Below are positions 54,890 to 64,000 of a stretch of DNA of 64,000 nucleotides, in pieces. The notes beneath the pieces are model-generated. The model searched no databases, was not told where the DNA came from, and saw nothing but the letters and a program-made list of their open reading frames with translations. The DNA lies in the NCBI GenBank assembly GCA_907165275.2, contig OU015654.1:5039501-5103500 (forward strand). The letters are read 5' to 3'. Position 1 is the first letter of the stretch, and each line of letters starts with the position of its first letter. The stretch is from Zygaena filipendulae (taxonomy: Eukaryota > Arthropoda > Insecta > Lepidoptera > Zygaenidae). The translations under genes and the position numbers were made by a program.

Positions 54890-56010
54890 CCACCACCTCG
54901 TCATTCTCGAGCGCAGTTGATTTATTTTTTATTTTGAAGTAAATCACTCAAGGATAGCGAGAAAAATGTAATCTGCCGATTCCAATAAGCCGAAGAAACA
55001 AAAATCGTCTATAAATTTGAGATCTATTCTTCACTCTGCCTTTTTTTTCCTTTTTCTCTATCTCTCTCTCGTACCGTCCTCACACTACTTTCCATCGCTA
55101 CGACGTCATCACAGCATATCACGGCACTAAACGTGTCAAATTGATAACTTTTTTTTAAGTTGGTAAAAATGCATACTAAAATAATTGAAGGTAAGTATTA
55201 TATATCATCGAATTATAGGTTAAACTATATCCTTTCACTTAAATGTAATCTTTAACCGACTTCAAAAAAGTTGCGGTAAAGGTAGGTGTATTACTCCGCT
55301 CGCACCTTTCTCTCCCTTTCACTTTTTGTGTATCTCTCACTGTCTTGCACCATTCCCACGCTGCTGTCCGTCGCCAAGAAATATGAAGCGGGTTTTTTGT
55401 GAACAAGAAATAGTTCAAAAAGTTATTAAACTTACGTCAGAAATAAAAAAAAAAAATCTTAAAAATAAATCATAATTTTTGTTGTTAGCAGTCAGATTAA
55501 TAATATCCCTCAAAATTATTGTCAGATTTTAAGCCATCATAAATAGGAATGCAAGCTGAACCTTCTGTAAAATAATCTAACACACTCTAGTATTAAAAAA
55601 TGGATATTTTTTTGCATTTTCAAAAAGTCGCTACTACATAGCAGCATAGCATTTTTAGGGTTCACTTAATATCCCCTTTGAATATTTGACGCGCTGGAGT
55701 AAATGTTTTTTTTTTTTCATTTTCTACCCTTCCGGATAGTCACCCCCACCACGCAAATTGGCAGATGAATGTACCTTAGATATCAGAGACACATTGGAGT
55801 ATCTAAACTACAATATCTGACGCGCTCGAGTATTTCCATGTTACTGTTTGTTTTTACATTTTTGAAAGCCTGTAGAAGCTAAACCCATCAGTGAATAAAA
55901 AAACATCATATAATCTTATTTTATTTCTACCTCCTAATCTTCAAAACCCAATAGGTCCCAACGACGCTCGAGTGAATCGCCATTTAGCATCAGTATCTCC
56001 CGTAATATTA
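54890..56010. repeat. Modular repeat, uninterrupted copy
   Basis: Matches 17290-18235 followed directly by 29878-30110. It carries CTCGAGCGCAGTTGATTTAT near 54907, TTGACGCGCTGGAGTAAATG near 55687 and TCTGACGCGCTCGAGTATTT near 55816. The site AGAGACACATTGGAGTATCT at 55784-55803 is the unoccupied counterpart of the LTR insertion. Confidence 0.8.
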
Positions 56011-56773
56011 GCAACAGTTCGCGTCGGCGGCAACGGACGGTTGGGGGCACCCCACAGAGGGCGAGGCTACCCGTCCACTGTTTCCTCTGCTTCACCCCCT
56101 CAAATACCTACAATTCGTGAAGGGATAGGCCCTTAATGATGGTTTTGGTATTTCCATGAGAAATTTGTCCCCGGACAAAAGTATCCTGTCACTCAGGGAT
56201 CCTGTATGTATCATCCTATCAGTAAAGTATATTTTAGTGTTGGTTTAGTTGTTTTAGATTTTCTTCTATGTCATAACAATCTTAACCTTTTATTAGTGTA
56301 GAATAAAATTTTGTGATTTAAAATAAAAAATATGTATAAATTAAACAAGTAGTTATTTATTGATACCTAGGCTTAGTTTCAATGCTAATTCAATATTGAC
56401 CACCATGCATGTTTAAAAGTGACTTCGTTCATCTTATTTTGCAGCATTCTGTTGTAAATCTGAAAGTTGAAAAAAAAATAAAATCATACACTCCTAAATT
56501 TTAATAACTTGGTCAAACTTTAATGGTAGGTAACAAACTATGTTGGATCTAGTGGCTTGGTCATCCAATGTTAGATGTAGCTTAGTAAACACCTAAATAC
56601 ACAGCACACAAAAACTCAACAAACATTGTAGGTTAGGATAGTGTTTTTAATGTTAGTATGTTGCATTTCCATTTTTTGTTAAGTATCTAGGTAGGTATGG
56701 AATAAGAATAAGCTAAACATCAAACACACATTCAGTATTTTTCTATTCTAATTTTACAACTTACGTTACTTAT
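56011..56773. other. 3' flank of ATP5F1E
   Basis: Holds a short GC-rich patch (56020-56095) of unknown origin and then AT-rich sequence. On the minus strand AATAAATAACTACTTG near 56350 could end the ATP5F1E transcript. Confidence 0.4.
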
Positions 56774-57416
56774 TTACTCCTTTTCATCTGGAAAATCAAA
56801 GAAACCAGTGAAAGGAACGAAATACAGTTTTAGCTTATACTAAAACTGTATATTCAAAAGAGCAAGATGGATATATCAATGGATATATACCTACTTACAT
56901 GTCTGTACATGGGGTTGTTTGAAGCATTCATATACTTAGCATGATAATATTGCCCAAGATCAGGTCTACATCAACCAATAATTTTTCCTGTGTGCTATGA
57001 TTTGAACATTGATTATTGAGTGACCTTTTACCGTTTTAAAGAAGGTAACGATAATATTTTACCCGTACTCGAAGAGTTAGCTGCATAGTTTCCTAGTTCA
57101 TCACAATGCAAACCGCGATTAATCTAGAGCTAGCTAGATGTATACTTACGGGCTGGCCTGCCATTAGCCCAAGGTGTAATCCGGACATGGGATTCGTCTC
57201 GTTTAAGTGCTTCGGAGCGAAGAGATGGCTTCAAGGAACGGCGAAGAACCTTTGCAGCGATGCTAGAGTAGTTAATATAGCTGAAATGTTGGATTAAATT
57301 AATGCCAATCACTATAAGAAAAAAGAAAAAAAAAATTCATAATAGTTTAATAAAGTTTAATTGAAAAAGTTTACGAATAGTACGAACTTAAGTCCTGCTT
57401 GTCTCCACGCGCTCAT
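56774..57416 (-). CDS. ATP5F1E: Mitochondrial ATP synthase epsilon subunit
   Basis: Small subunit of the F1 central stalk of mitochondrial ATP synthase (stunted in Drosophila). Three coding exons were read: 57388-57416, 57150-57280 and 56774-56787. They total 174 bases and 57 residues, close to the usual 51-61. Diagnostic segments are MSAWRQAGLNYINYS over the first junction, then IAAKVLRRSLKPSLRSEALK and DESHVRITPWANGRPA. The donors are GTTCGT and GTAAGT; acceptors follow TTTCAG and TTTCCAG. The last exon adds only HEKE and a stop, so it is the least certain part. Flanks carry a Harbinger MITE 277 bases upstream of the start. Confidence 0.9.
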
Positions 57417-57692
57417 GATGGAGTTTTTGTTTTAATTATGTAATTTAATTTAGTCAGTGTCGCAAAATAGAATTAGAAAAACCTTGCGAAATTATGAATG
57501 ATGTAACCTCAGATCAGTGTTGCCAACCTTCAAAAATATTTACCCGTAAAGGCTAAAAGTTAAGTCGAAAATCCCTAAATCCCCCTAAATAAAATAATAT
57601 TATAAAAAAAACTAATAGTAAATAGCAGCGCCAAGATTTTTGTCTAGTTTCGAAATCATTAGGGTGAAATGATTGGTCTTATAAAAAATTTA
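57417..57692. promoter_or_regulatory. ATP5F1E upstream region
   Basis: 276 bases between the start codon and the MITE, presumably 5' UTR and core promoter. No motif is claimed. Confidence 0.4.
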
Positions 57693-58316
57693 AGGTATGA
57701 CCGCACTAGGCGGAACTGTGCAGCGGTACGACGTTACACTACTAGATGAAATTCGCTATAAGTATCGCACTGAAACTGCAGTGGCGCGACAGTTTTGTAG
57801 TTGTACGCAGTCGGTCGGCAACCACTGAGCGCAATGGATGAAATTTAGAAATTCTATGCAAGGAAGAATAAAGGCTAAAGTAATCCAGAAAGAAACAAAG
57901 ACCAATTTCCTTTGCAATCTATAGCCAAATGTTATTTTTTCTCTTAGTATTCACACAGTTTTCATTTTGTAAATCGTATAGGTCTTAATAGTTACTAAAT
58001 ATTAAAATTTACTTTTCTTCATCTATTTTACAAAACAAATTGCACGTCCGAAAAGGTACAATTTATTCCGATTTGTATGAAATATGAGGTGAAGCGTCGC
58101 TGTCGCACTGCTTACTATAACGTACTACGCGGCAGCGGAACTGCACGTCGCGTCAACTGCGCGATATAGTTGCCTAGTTGGTCAACTTTGTCGCGCCGCG
58201 CCGCGTCGCGCAGTTCCGCTGCCGCGTAGTGTGTTAAACCTCATACAAAGAATATTTGGCCGTGTCGCGTCGTGTCGCTCCAATGCAGTGCAGTTCCGCC
58301 TAGTGCGGTCATACCT
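57693..58316. mobile_element. Harbinger-type MITE of 624 bp
   Basis: Perfect 26-base inverted ends beginning AGGTATGACCGCACTAGGCG are flanked by TTA on both sides (57690-57692 and 58317-58319). The interior includes a strongly GC-rich GTCGCGCCGCGCCGCGTCGC near 58190. No ORF was seen. Confidence 0.85.
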
Positions 58317-58451
58317 TTAATCAAAAGCAAAAATGTTTCTAGTTTTTTTTTACGACTGATATTTTTTTTGGTAATTACAAAATGCTTCATTATCAAAATG
58401 CTAATTATGAAATTCTATTTTTTTCGAAATAACGGCTTTCCTATCGATCGT

Positions 58452-58625
58452 AGTAGAGTTCCCGCGGGAATTCAGGGATGAAAACTATCCTGTCTTTTAA
58501 GTTTGACTATATTGTAAAAGGTTACAAAATTTTATCAAAACGATTTCAGTAGTTTGGGAGTCCATCGCGGACAAACAACGTGACACGTGATTTATATATA
58601 TTAAGAAGATAAGATAAGATTACCT
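58452..58625 (-). mobile_element. Helitron, 3' end lost
   Basis: GAGTTCCCGCGGGAATTCAG to GGACAAACAACGTGACACGT and GATTTATATATATTAAGAAG. The CTAG hairpin side is missing. Confidence 0.65.
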
Positions 58626-58949
58626 GTATTTGTTTTTAACATCGAAATAATAAGTATTACGTAGTTGTAAGTTGTACGTTGGACCGACATTCGACAACCC
58701 TATCACGTTCCGATTTGGTCGTGATCGGGCGGTTGGATCCAACCAAATTGGATCGTCTGTTACTAGTTTAATACATGTTTTAGAATAGTAAATAAAAAAA
58801 ACTAAAAAAGCAAAGAATTAAAAAATAATCAAGATTTTGCATTACGAAACAATGGGGTTGGCAACTGTCAAAGTGGCGCTGTCATAGCTAGTTCCCAAAA
58901 CAAACTCAAGTTGTATGAATTTGAATAGTTTTTTGTAATTAAATTTAAA

Positions 58950-60563
58950 ATGACGCGTTGTTGTGTGCCTGAATGTTCAGAAATAGGCGTCCACCACTTC
59001 CCAAAAGACGCTATAATAAAGAAAAAGTGGCTTAAGGCGATAAGGCGTCAGAACTTTACTCCTAAAAGCAGTTCAAGATTATGCCGCCTACATTTTACTG
59101 AGAATGACTATGAAAAAGTGAGCAAATATACAGGTAATGCTACTTTATACCAAACCAAAACAATAGGTACCTACTATACATCTTTCTAAAAAAAGTATTG
59201 CATAATTTTATTGGTTCCAGGACTAGAACATCAACACAAATATTTGAAAAAATCAGCAGTTCCTTCTGTTTTTGCTTGGAACAAACCACAAAAAGCACTT
59301 ACCGCGGAAGCGAAAGCTAGAGAAGAACGATTAATAGCAAGAAATTGTCGTAAGCAGTTGTTTGAAGGTCTCTCAACATCAAAGAATGATCATGATGTTG
59401 TACCCCTAGATGAAAACGTTGTAGAGATCTCACATGAAGTGGAACTTCAAGGCATATCACATGACATAAAAAAAGATGATTTCGTACATGAGGATAAGGT
59501 TTATTCTACATGCAGTACTCAAACTCCTTATATGTTACGGTTATTTGCCACAGACTTGCTCCAAAGTGATAATGAAGCTGTTAATTATTATACAGGCTTA
59601 GAAAACTTTGATAAAGTGTCCCTAGTCTTCAGTACACTTTTGCCTATGGCAAACGAATTAAAGTACAGGTGGAGTCGTGTAATTGGTCTATCTGTTGAAG
59701 ATCAGTTTATAATGTTACTTGTCAAATTACGTTGCAATAAACCAGATTTTGAACTTAGCAGAATGTTTGGTATTAGTAAAACAGAAGTTTCAAATATTAT
59801 TGTCACATGGATCAATTTTGTGAGTGATTTATGGAATTTGATAAACATTTGGCCTAGTCGTGAGCTAGTCAACTTCTACATGCCAGAAACCTTTCAAAAA
59901 CAATTTCATTCCACAAGGGTTATTATAGATGCAACTGAAATACCTATACAGAAACCAAGCCATCCTGATGCACAAAAGTGTACTTTTAGTACTTATAAGC
60001 ATAGGAACACAGTAAAATTTCTAGTTGGAGCTTCTCCAGGCGGTCTTGTGACCTACTGCTCTGGTGCATTTGCTGGATCAGCTAGTGATAGGCAAATTGT
60101 AGAAAGAAGCAAACTTCTACAATTGTGTGATGAAGGGGACAGTATAATGGCAGATAGAGGTTTCAATGTCCAGGACTTGTTCCAAAGCAAGTCTGTTGGT
60201 ATTAATATTCCTACCTTCCTGAAAGGAAAATCCCAGATACCAGGAGTTCTATTAAAGGAAGATCAAAAACTGGCAAGTCAGAGAGTTCACATTGAGAGAC
60301 TTATAGGTTTAACAAAAACATACAAAATATTGACTACTGAACTCAATCAATTTTATGTGCCATTGGCTACAAAGATTTTCTTTATTTGTGTAATGCTCTG
60401 TAATTTCAGAGAAGGAATAGTAATAAAAAAAAAAAAATATAATTGTAAAATTATTGGTTTTATTTTTTCATTTTGTGATAATCATAATATAGATGTTTTT
60501 TCAAAAGTTCCTCCTGGAAATATGTTTTATAAAAGAAATCTAATTTTTCTAACATTACTTTAA
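58950..60563 (+). CDS. THAP-domain DDE transposase (DDE_Tnp_4)
   Basis: Two exons, 58950-59133 and 59221-60563 (GTAATG donor, TTGGTTCCAG acceptor), encoding 508 residues in phase. The first exon is a THAP zinc finger for end binding: C-x3-C in CCVPEC, HHFPKD, KKWLKAI and the C-x2-H of RLCRLHF. A linker follows, then a winged-helix-like segment (FELSRMFGISKTEVSNII) and the nuclease core. The core's likely acidic residues are in VIIDATEIPI, GSASDRQIV, DSIMADRGFN and HIERLIG. The C-terminal ~50 residues after FREGIVIKKKK follow an A12 run and overlap the end of the convergent gene by about 100 bases, so the true stop may be nearer. No internal stops. Confidence 0.9.
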
Positions 60564-62271
60564 TAAAAGAATTATTTCTGTTGACATAGATCACTTTTAA
60601 ATCTTTGTATGTATATACAATTAAATTGCAATAGTTGCGCCCTGTACAGTACAACTGTCCCTGTATTTGATAATAGTATGGTGTGCTATGCTTGAGTGAC
60701 AATGTGTTGTTACTGTCGATCAGATAGGGAACAGTTGTACTGTTGATCTCTTTGTATCGAGAGGCATATGGGCATTTTATTTCAATTATAGTGTCTGTGC
60801 CAAGTAAGCCATCTGGGGATGCACCTAAGTACGGCCTTTCTCTGCTGAGAAACAGTCCACATCGTTCCACTTCAATATCATACTTTGCACAATATGAGGC
60901 CAAGGCTATTTTTTCATTTAGTATGCCATGATTTGTGGCTCTGGATTGAAACTTTTCTTTATTCATAATTTGTTCTGCATATTTTCCCATAGATGTAGTC
61001 TTTAAATGACAAATTGTGTGGAAATTGCTTGCAGTCACTCGGTTTTGGCGATGATAATGCCATTCATGGCATGTTCCCTGGTTGTTTGTTCAATGTCTTT
61101 TATATCTTCCTGTGATATATTAGATAATTTCAGCTCTTTTAAAACTTCCTTTTCCGGGTTCACTCCAGTATAGTCATGATCCATTAGTGTACCATAAGGA
61201 TTTGCTGGTTCATAAAGTTGTTTTATAGGCATTGTAGACTTCTGATTATAATTAAGCACCAGGTTTCTAACTCTGTCGTTATAGTTTTCTTTATTTATAT
61301 TTTTTATTGGGTATGGTTCAAATATATTACTACAATGCCGTTTTTTGGGCAGTTTTTCAGCTCTTACTGGAGTTCCTTTGTAAAGTTTTTTTGGTACATG
61401 AAATTGCTGTAGCTTTTCTGTACAGGCTTCATACTTTAATAAAACTTTTTCTCTTGTCATTTGAGCCAAGCCTAACATAACCACAGCAACATGTTTGCAA
61501 ACAGCATTCTGACCGCTCCCAGCAGGACATTCGCAGTGAGATTCTACTGGATTCCCAAATTCGTCAAATTTGATGTCTACTTCATAATGCAATTTTTTCA
61601 TAGTCTTACGGCAAAATCCTTTTACATATGTCTTGCCACCAACAGCTGACGATCTTACACCTAACAAGTGTCTCGACTCATATAGATCTACTGCTGATTC
61701 AAACTTTTTGATAGTGCTGGAAGAAAATTAATAAATTATTATACCTATTTGTAAATTCGCTATTAAATAATATTATATCTAGTAAATAAGCTATCTTCAT
61801 GTTACCAGCCCAAATAATGCCTGATTTGTGTGTTGTTCAAAGCTGGAAGAATGGTATTGCTGTTGACATCTCTGTATGATTCGTTTGGTGGTAATGTCAT
61901 AGATTCTTCTTCTTCGACACATTCAGGACGATCGATATTGAAATGTTTGTCATACAGCACAAGTCTGAAAATAATTTTAAGAACAAAATTTTTACAACTA
62001 CATATACATAACCTCGAACTATATTTATTTCTTGTACATCTAATATATTGTCAATTTTTACTAATATAATACCATGAAAATTAAACCAATTAGATCTGCA
62101 TTGAAACCTACAGTTTACGTCTCAAAATTGATGAAAATACGGTATGAACAGTGTACGAAAATATCTTGTTGCCTCTTACCTTTCAATAAGGTCTGCTTTT
62201 TTACCTCTTAAAGAAGCGCCGCGCTTTTTCAACTCTGCCTTCAGTTCGCTTAAACGCCACGTTGAATACAT
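60460..62271 (-). pseudogene. SAP-SWIM-YqaJ nuclease, one frameshift
   Basis: The second protein of the transposon, in three exons: 62180-62271, 61806-61964 and 60460-61716. Exon 1 is a SAP DNA-binding motif (WRLSELKAELKKRGASLRGK). Exon 3 begins TIKKFESAVDLYESRHLL, then carries a SWIM zinc finger (C-x-C in CECPAG, C-x-H in AVCKHV). It then carries a YqaJ-type exonuclease: VTASNFHTICH, GASPDGLLG, IIEIKCPYAS and YYYQIQGQLYC (metal-binding D, E-x-K and Q). The reading frame changes near 61070. The SWIM frame runs to a TGA at 61035, while the nuclease frame is open back through NRVTASNF and WHYHRQ, as if one base were lost. YqaJ nucleases process DNA ends, and a role in transposition is inferred. 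Confidence 0.85.
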
Positions 62272-62405
62272 AAGGAATATCGCAATCCGACACAATTTTC
62301 AGTCAAGAAATGCAAAAAAAATATTTAGTCAACATTTACAAATATTTGGACAAGAGACCTAGCTATGCCAGCGCCATCTACGCGAAGCTTTTACCGGCCA
62401 ACCCC

Positions 62406-62978
62406 ATAGAGTCAGCATTTTTCATTTCAAAAGAACGTAGGTATTGATTTTGATAACTTTGATTTCAGTTTGGCCTTCGACTTGCAATCGAAATCGATTA
62501 CTTGTAAAATCTTTGAAATCATAGTAATTAGTCTGTCTAGAAAATACACATGTTTTAAACGGTAGGTTGATACTTTAAGTTAGATCTAAATGTAATGCTT
62601 GACAAATTATTTTAAGTTGAGCTACATATGTCAGCATATGTCTAGTTAATTTGTGCGTTAAACCTCAGACGAAATAAAGTCTTTTTATTTCGTCTAAGCG
62701 TTAAACACAGAATTACTATATTTTCTATCAAGATTTTAAGTACCTATGTAATTATGTTCTAATTATGTCTAACAGTAGTAATTAGTACGTAATCGAGCTA
62801 CAATTCCTCACATATCTCATTTCACTAAAAATAAGAAATATCTATCATGCTAAAGCGAATATAGTTAACCACTATGTGCCTTTTTATATAAGTATACCTA
62901 CAAAATGATATAGGTAAGTAGTTGTAGTTGTTTATACCTCTTTTGCTGTCTTTTCCTTTTTTGTAGATTTTCCTCATA
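62406..62978. other. Upstream region of the 63-kb gene
   Basis: AT-rich. A small palindrome occurs at 62655-62700 (CCTCAGACGAAATAAA and TTTATTTCGTCTAAG). An acceptor TTTTCCTTTTTTGTAG at 62966 precedes a 12-base untranslated lead to the ATG, so an untranslated first exon should lie upstream, perhaps near or beyond the ISL2EU insertion. Confidence 0.5.
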
Positions 62979-63135
62979 ATGGATGCTGCTGATGTTTTAT
63001 TGGACAAGGGGGAAAGTTCTAAATTACCAGGGGTGAGGTGTGATATTGTGAATGAATGTCAAATGTTCATAAAAGCTGAAGATGGAAGTGGCGATGCATA
63101 TATTCACCCAATTAATAGAGACCTTGGGGATGATG
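62979..63135 (+). CDS. First coding exon of an unknown host gene
   Basis: ATG at 62979 follows a splice acceptor. The exon reads MDAADVLLDKGESSKLPG, CDIVNECQMFIKAEDGSG and AYIHPINRDLGDD, and ends at the donor G-GTAATT (phase 1). It is acidic and soluble-looking. It resembles the N-terminus of a nuclear or regulatory protein, but I do not recognise a family. No further exon was found before the window ends, so the gene probably continues to the right. Confidence 0.6.
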
Positions 63136-64000
63136 GTAATTTTTTTTCATACAGCTTTTTATGTCTATTTCACCTTCTAGCTCATTTGTGCAAAAGGTGT
63201 TTAGTGAGACCAGTAACACAGATTTTAATGGTGTTTATTATTTTCATTATTAATACATATTAATTATGCTTCAAAATGGATGTTCAGGTATTTATTATGA
63301 TTATCTCTATAAAAAATCACCAACATTCAAGAATCAAGATCAAATTAAGATAAAATAAGAGAAATATATCTGTAAACTAAAATATTACACTTATGTTTAT
63401 AGCAGTTTGGTTAGAAATATGTTTAACACATTGTATACCAAGACTTAATAAAATCTGGTTAGAATCTAATACTTGTTAATGGAAGTGTATTTAATCCAAT
63501 AAGTCATTCCATATTATGAGCACTGGTTTGGCTTCCAGCAGTTAAAGTGGCAGTATTGAAAGTGGTTTTGTTACATTATCATAACTTGTGTGAAGTTACA
63601 CAATAAAGAAATTAAAATGTTGTTTAAAAGAAAAAGTGCTATACGAAAAAGTGTGTGCATATAGTATAAAGTTCACTTGTATTTTTATGAAATGAAATTT
63701 ATTTTCCCAAAAAATGAGTGGTTTTTAATTAGGTTTTTTTATAATATGAAGAACTGTTAACCACTCCACTGTAGTTTGTACTCATGAAAGCCCTCAATAC
63801 TGTAAAGAGAAAAATGACAATTTTTTACAATTTCTCTTAACTATTTTATATTATTTTACAATGCTATTTTTATTTAATTTATTTATTTAATTATTTAACT
63901 GTAATAATACAAAAAAGAAATTCTTTCAATGTGATGGTGTTTTGACTGTATTTTAAAGCATTTTCAATTAATTTATTTGATACAAGTATTAGATTTGGAG
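63136..64000. other. Intron of the 63-kb gene
   Basis: AT-rich sequence without recognised repeats or exons, presumably intron 2 of the gene starting at 62979. Confidence 0.45.

Larger units (their letters stand above)
58854..62405 (+). mobile_element. ISL2EU-type DNA transposon, complete ends
   Basis: A 3,552-bp element flanked by AT (58852-58853 and 62406-62407). Its ends are inverted: GGGGTTGGC on both sides. More loosely, further in, TGGCGCTGTCATAGCTAG on the left matches TGGCGCTGGCATAGCTAG on the right. It has two convergent genes: a THAP/DDE transposase on plus and a SAP-SWIM-YqaJ protein on minus. This pair of genes marks the ISL2EU group of the PIF/Harbinger superfamily as I know it. 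The ends look functional and the transposase is open, but the second gene has one frameshift. Confidence 0.9.

Noticed and set aside
55891..56136. 81-codon plus-strand frame
   Set aside because: It overlaps the non-coding modular repeat, and its counterpart at 30 kb is not open.

Overview
The window reads as intron-rich, AT-rich insect nuclear DNA, most probably from a moth or butterfly (Lepidoptera). The grounds are many short non-autonomous Helitrons of the Lep1 kind, which carry a CCGCGG-type hairpin just before a terminal CTAG, a CR1-like LINE with a (CTTT)n tail, and tRNA-derived SINEs. Four conserved host genes with small exons were assembled by hand from splice sites and reading phase. 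No bacterial, CRISPR or operon features are present.

Layout, left to right. 0.2-1.0 kb: one half of a dispersed repeat whose inverted copy lies at 52.3-53.1 kb. 1.2-6.5 kb: a nearly full-length CR1-like LINE on the minus strand with both ORFs open. 8.2-10.9 kb (minus): MEAF6, with a 1.36-kb TTAA-flanked piggyBac derivative in intron 1. 12.3-15.8 kb (plus): a DGCR6/gonadal homologue with a repeat-filled third intron. 18.2-29.9 kb: an 11.6-kb Ty3/gypsy-like LTR retrotransposon on the minus strand. Its two 1,322-bp LTRs look identical, but it keeps only gag and a protease fused to what looks like an integrase tail. Roughly 6 kb of Helitron remnants and a 100-bp satellite sit between them. The element interrupts a modular repeat, and an empty copy of the same site lies at 55.8 kb.

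31.1-39.1 kb (minus): a seven-exon lysophosphatidate acyltransferase (AGPAT3/4 type) with MITEs, a hAT element and Helitrons in its introns. 41.8-44.7 kb: exon-like segments on the minus strand, two of them apparent duplicates, among Helitrons. 45.3-48.5 kb: a broken BEL/Pao retrotransposon. 54.5-56.0 kb: a second 100-bp satellite array followed by the second modular repeat. 56.8-57.4 kb (minus): the mitochondrial ATP synthase epsilon subunit. 57.7-58.3 kb: a Harbinger-type MITE. 58.85-62.4 kb: a complete ISL2EU-type DNA transposon with a THAP/DDE transposase and a convergent SAP-SWIM-YqaJ nuclease gene broken by one frameshift. 63 kb: the first coding exon of an unrecognised host gene that continues past the window.

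The host genes share no obvious pathway: MEAF6 is a chromatin factor, AGPAT makes phospholipid precursors and ATP5F1E belongs to mitochondrial ATP synthase. The window is mainly a record of nested transposition. Its two most notable objects are the identical-LTR retrotransposon that encloses older repeats and the two-gene ISL2EU element.
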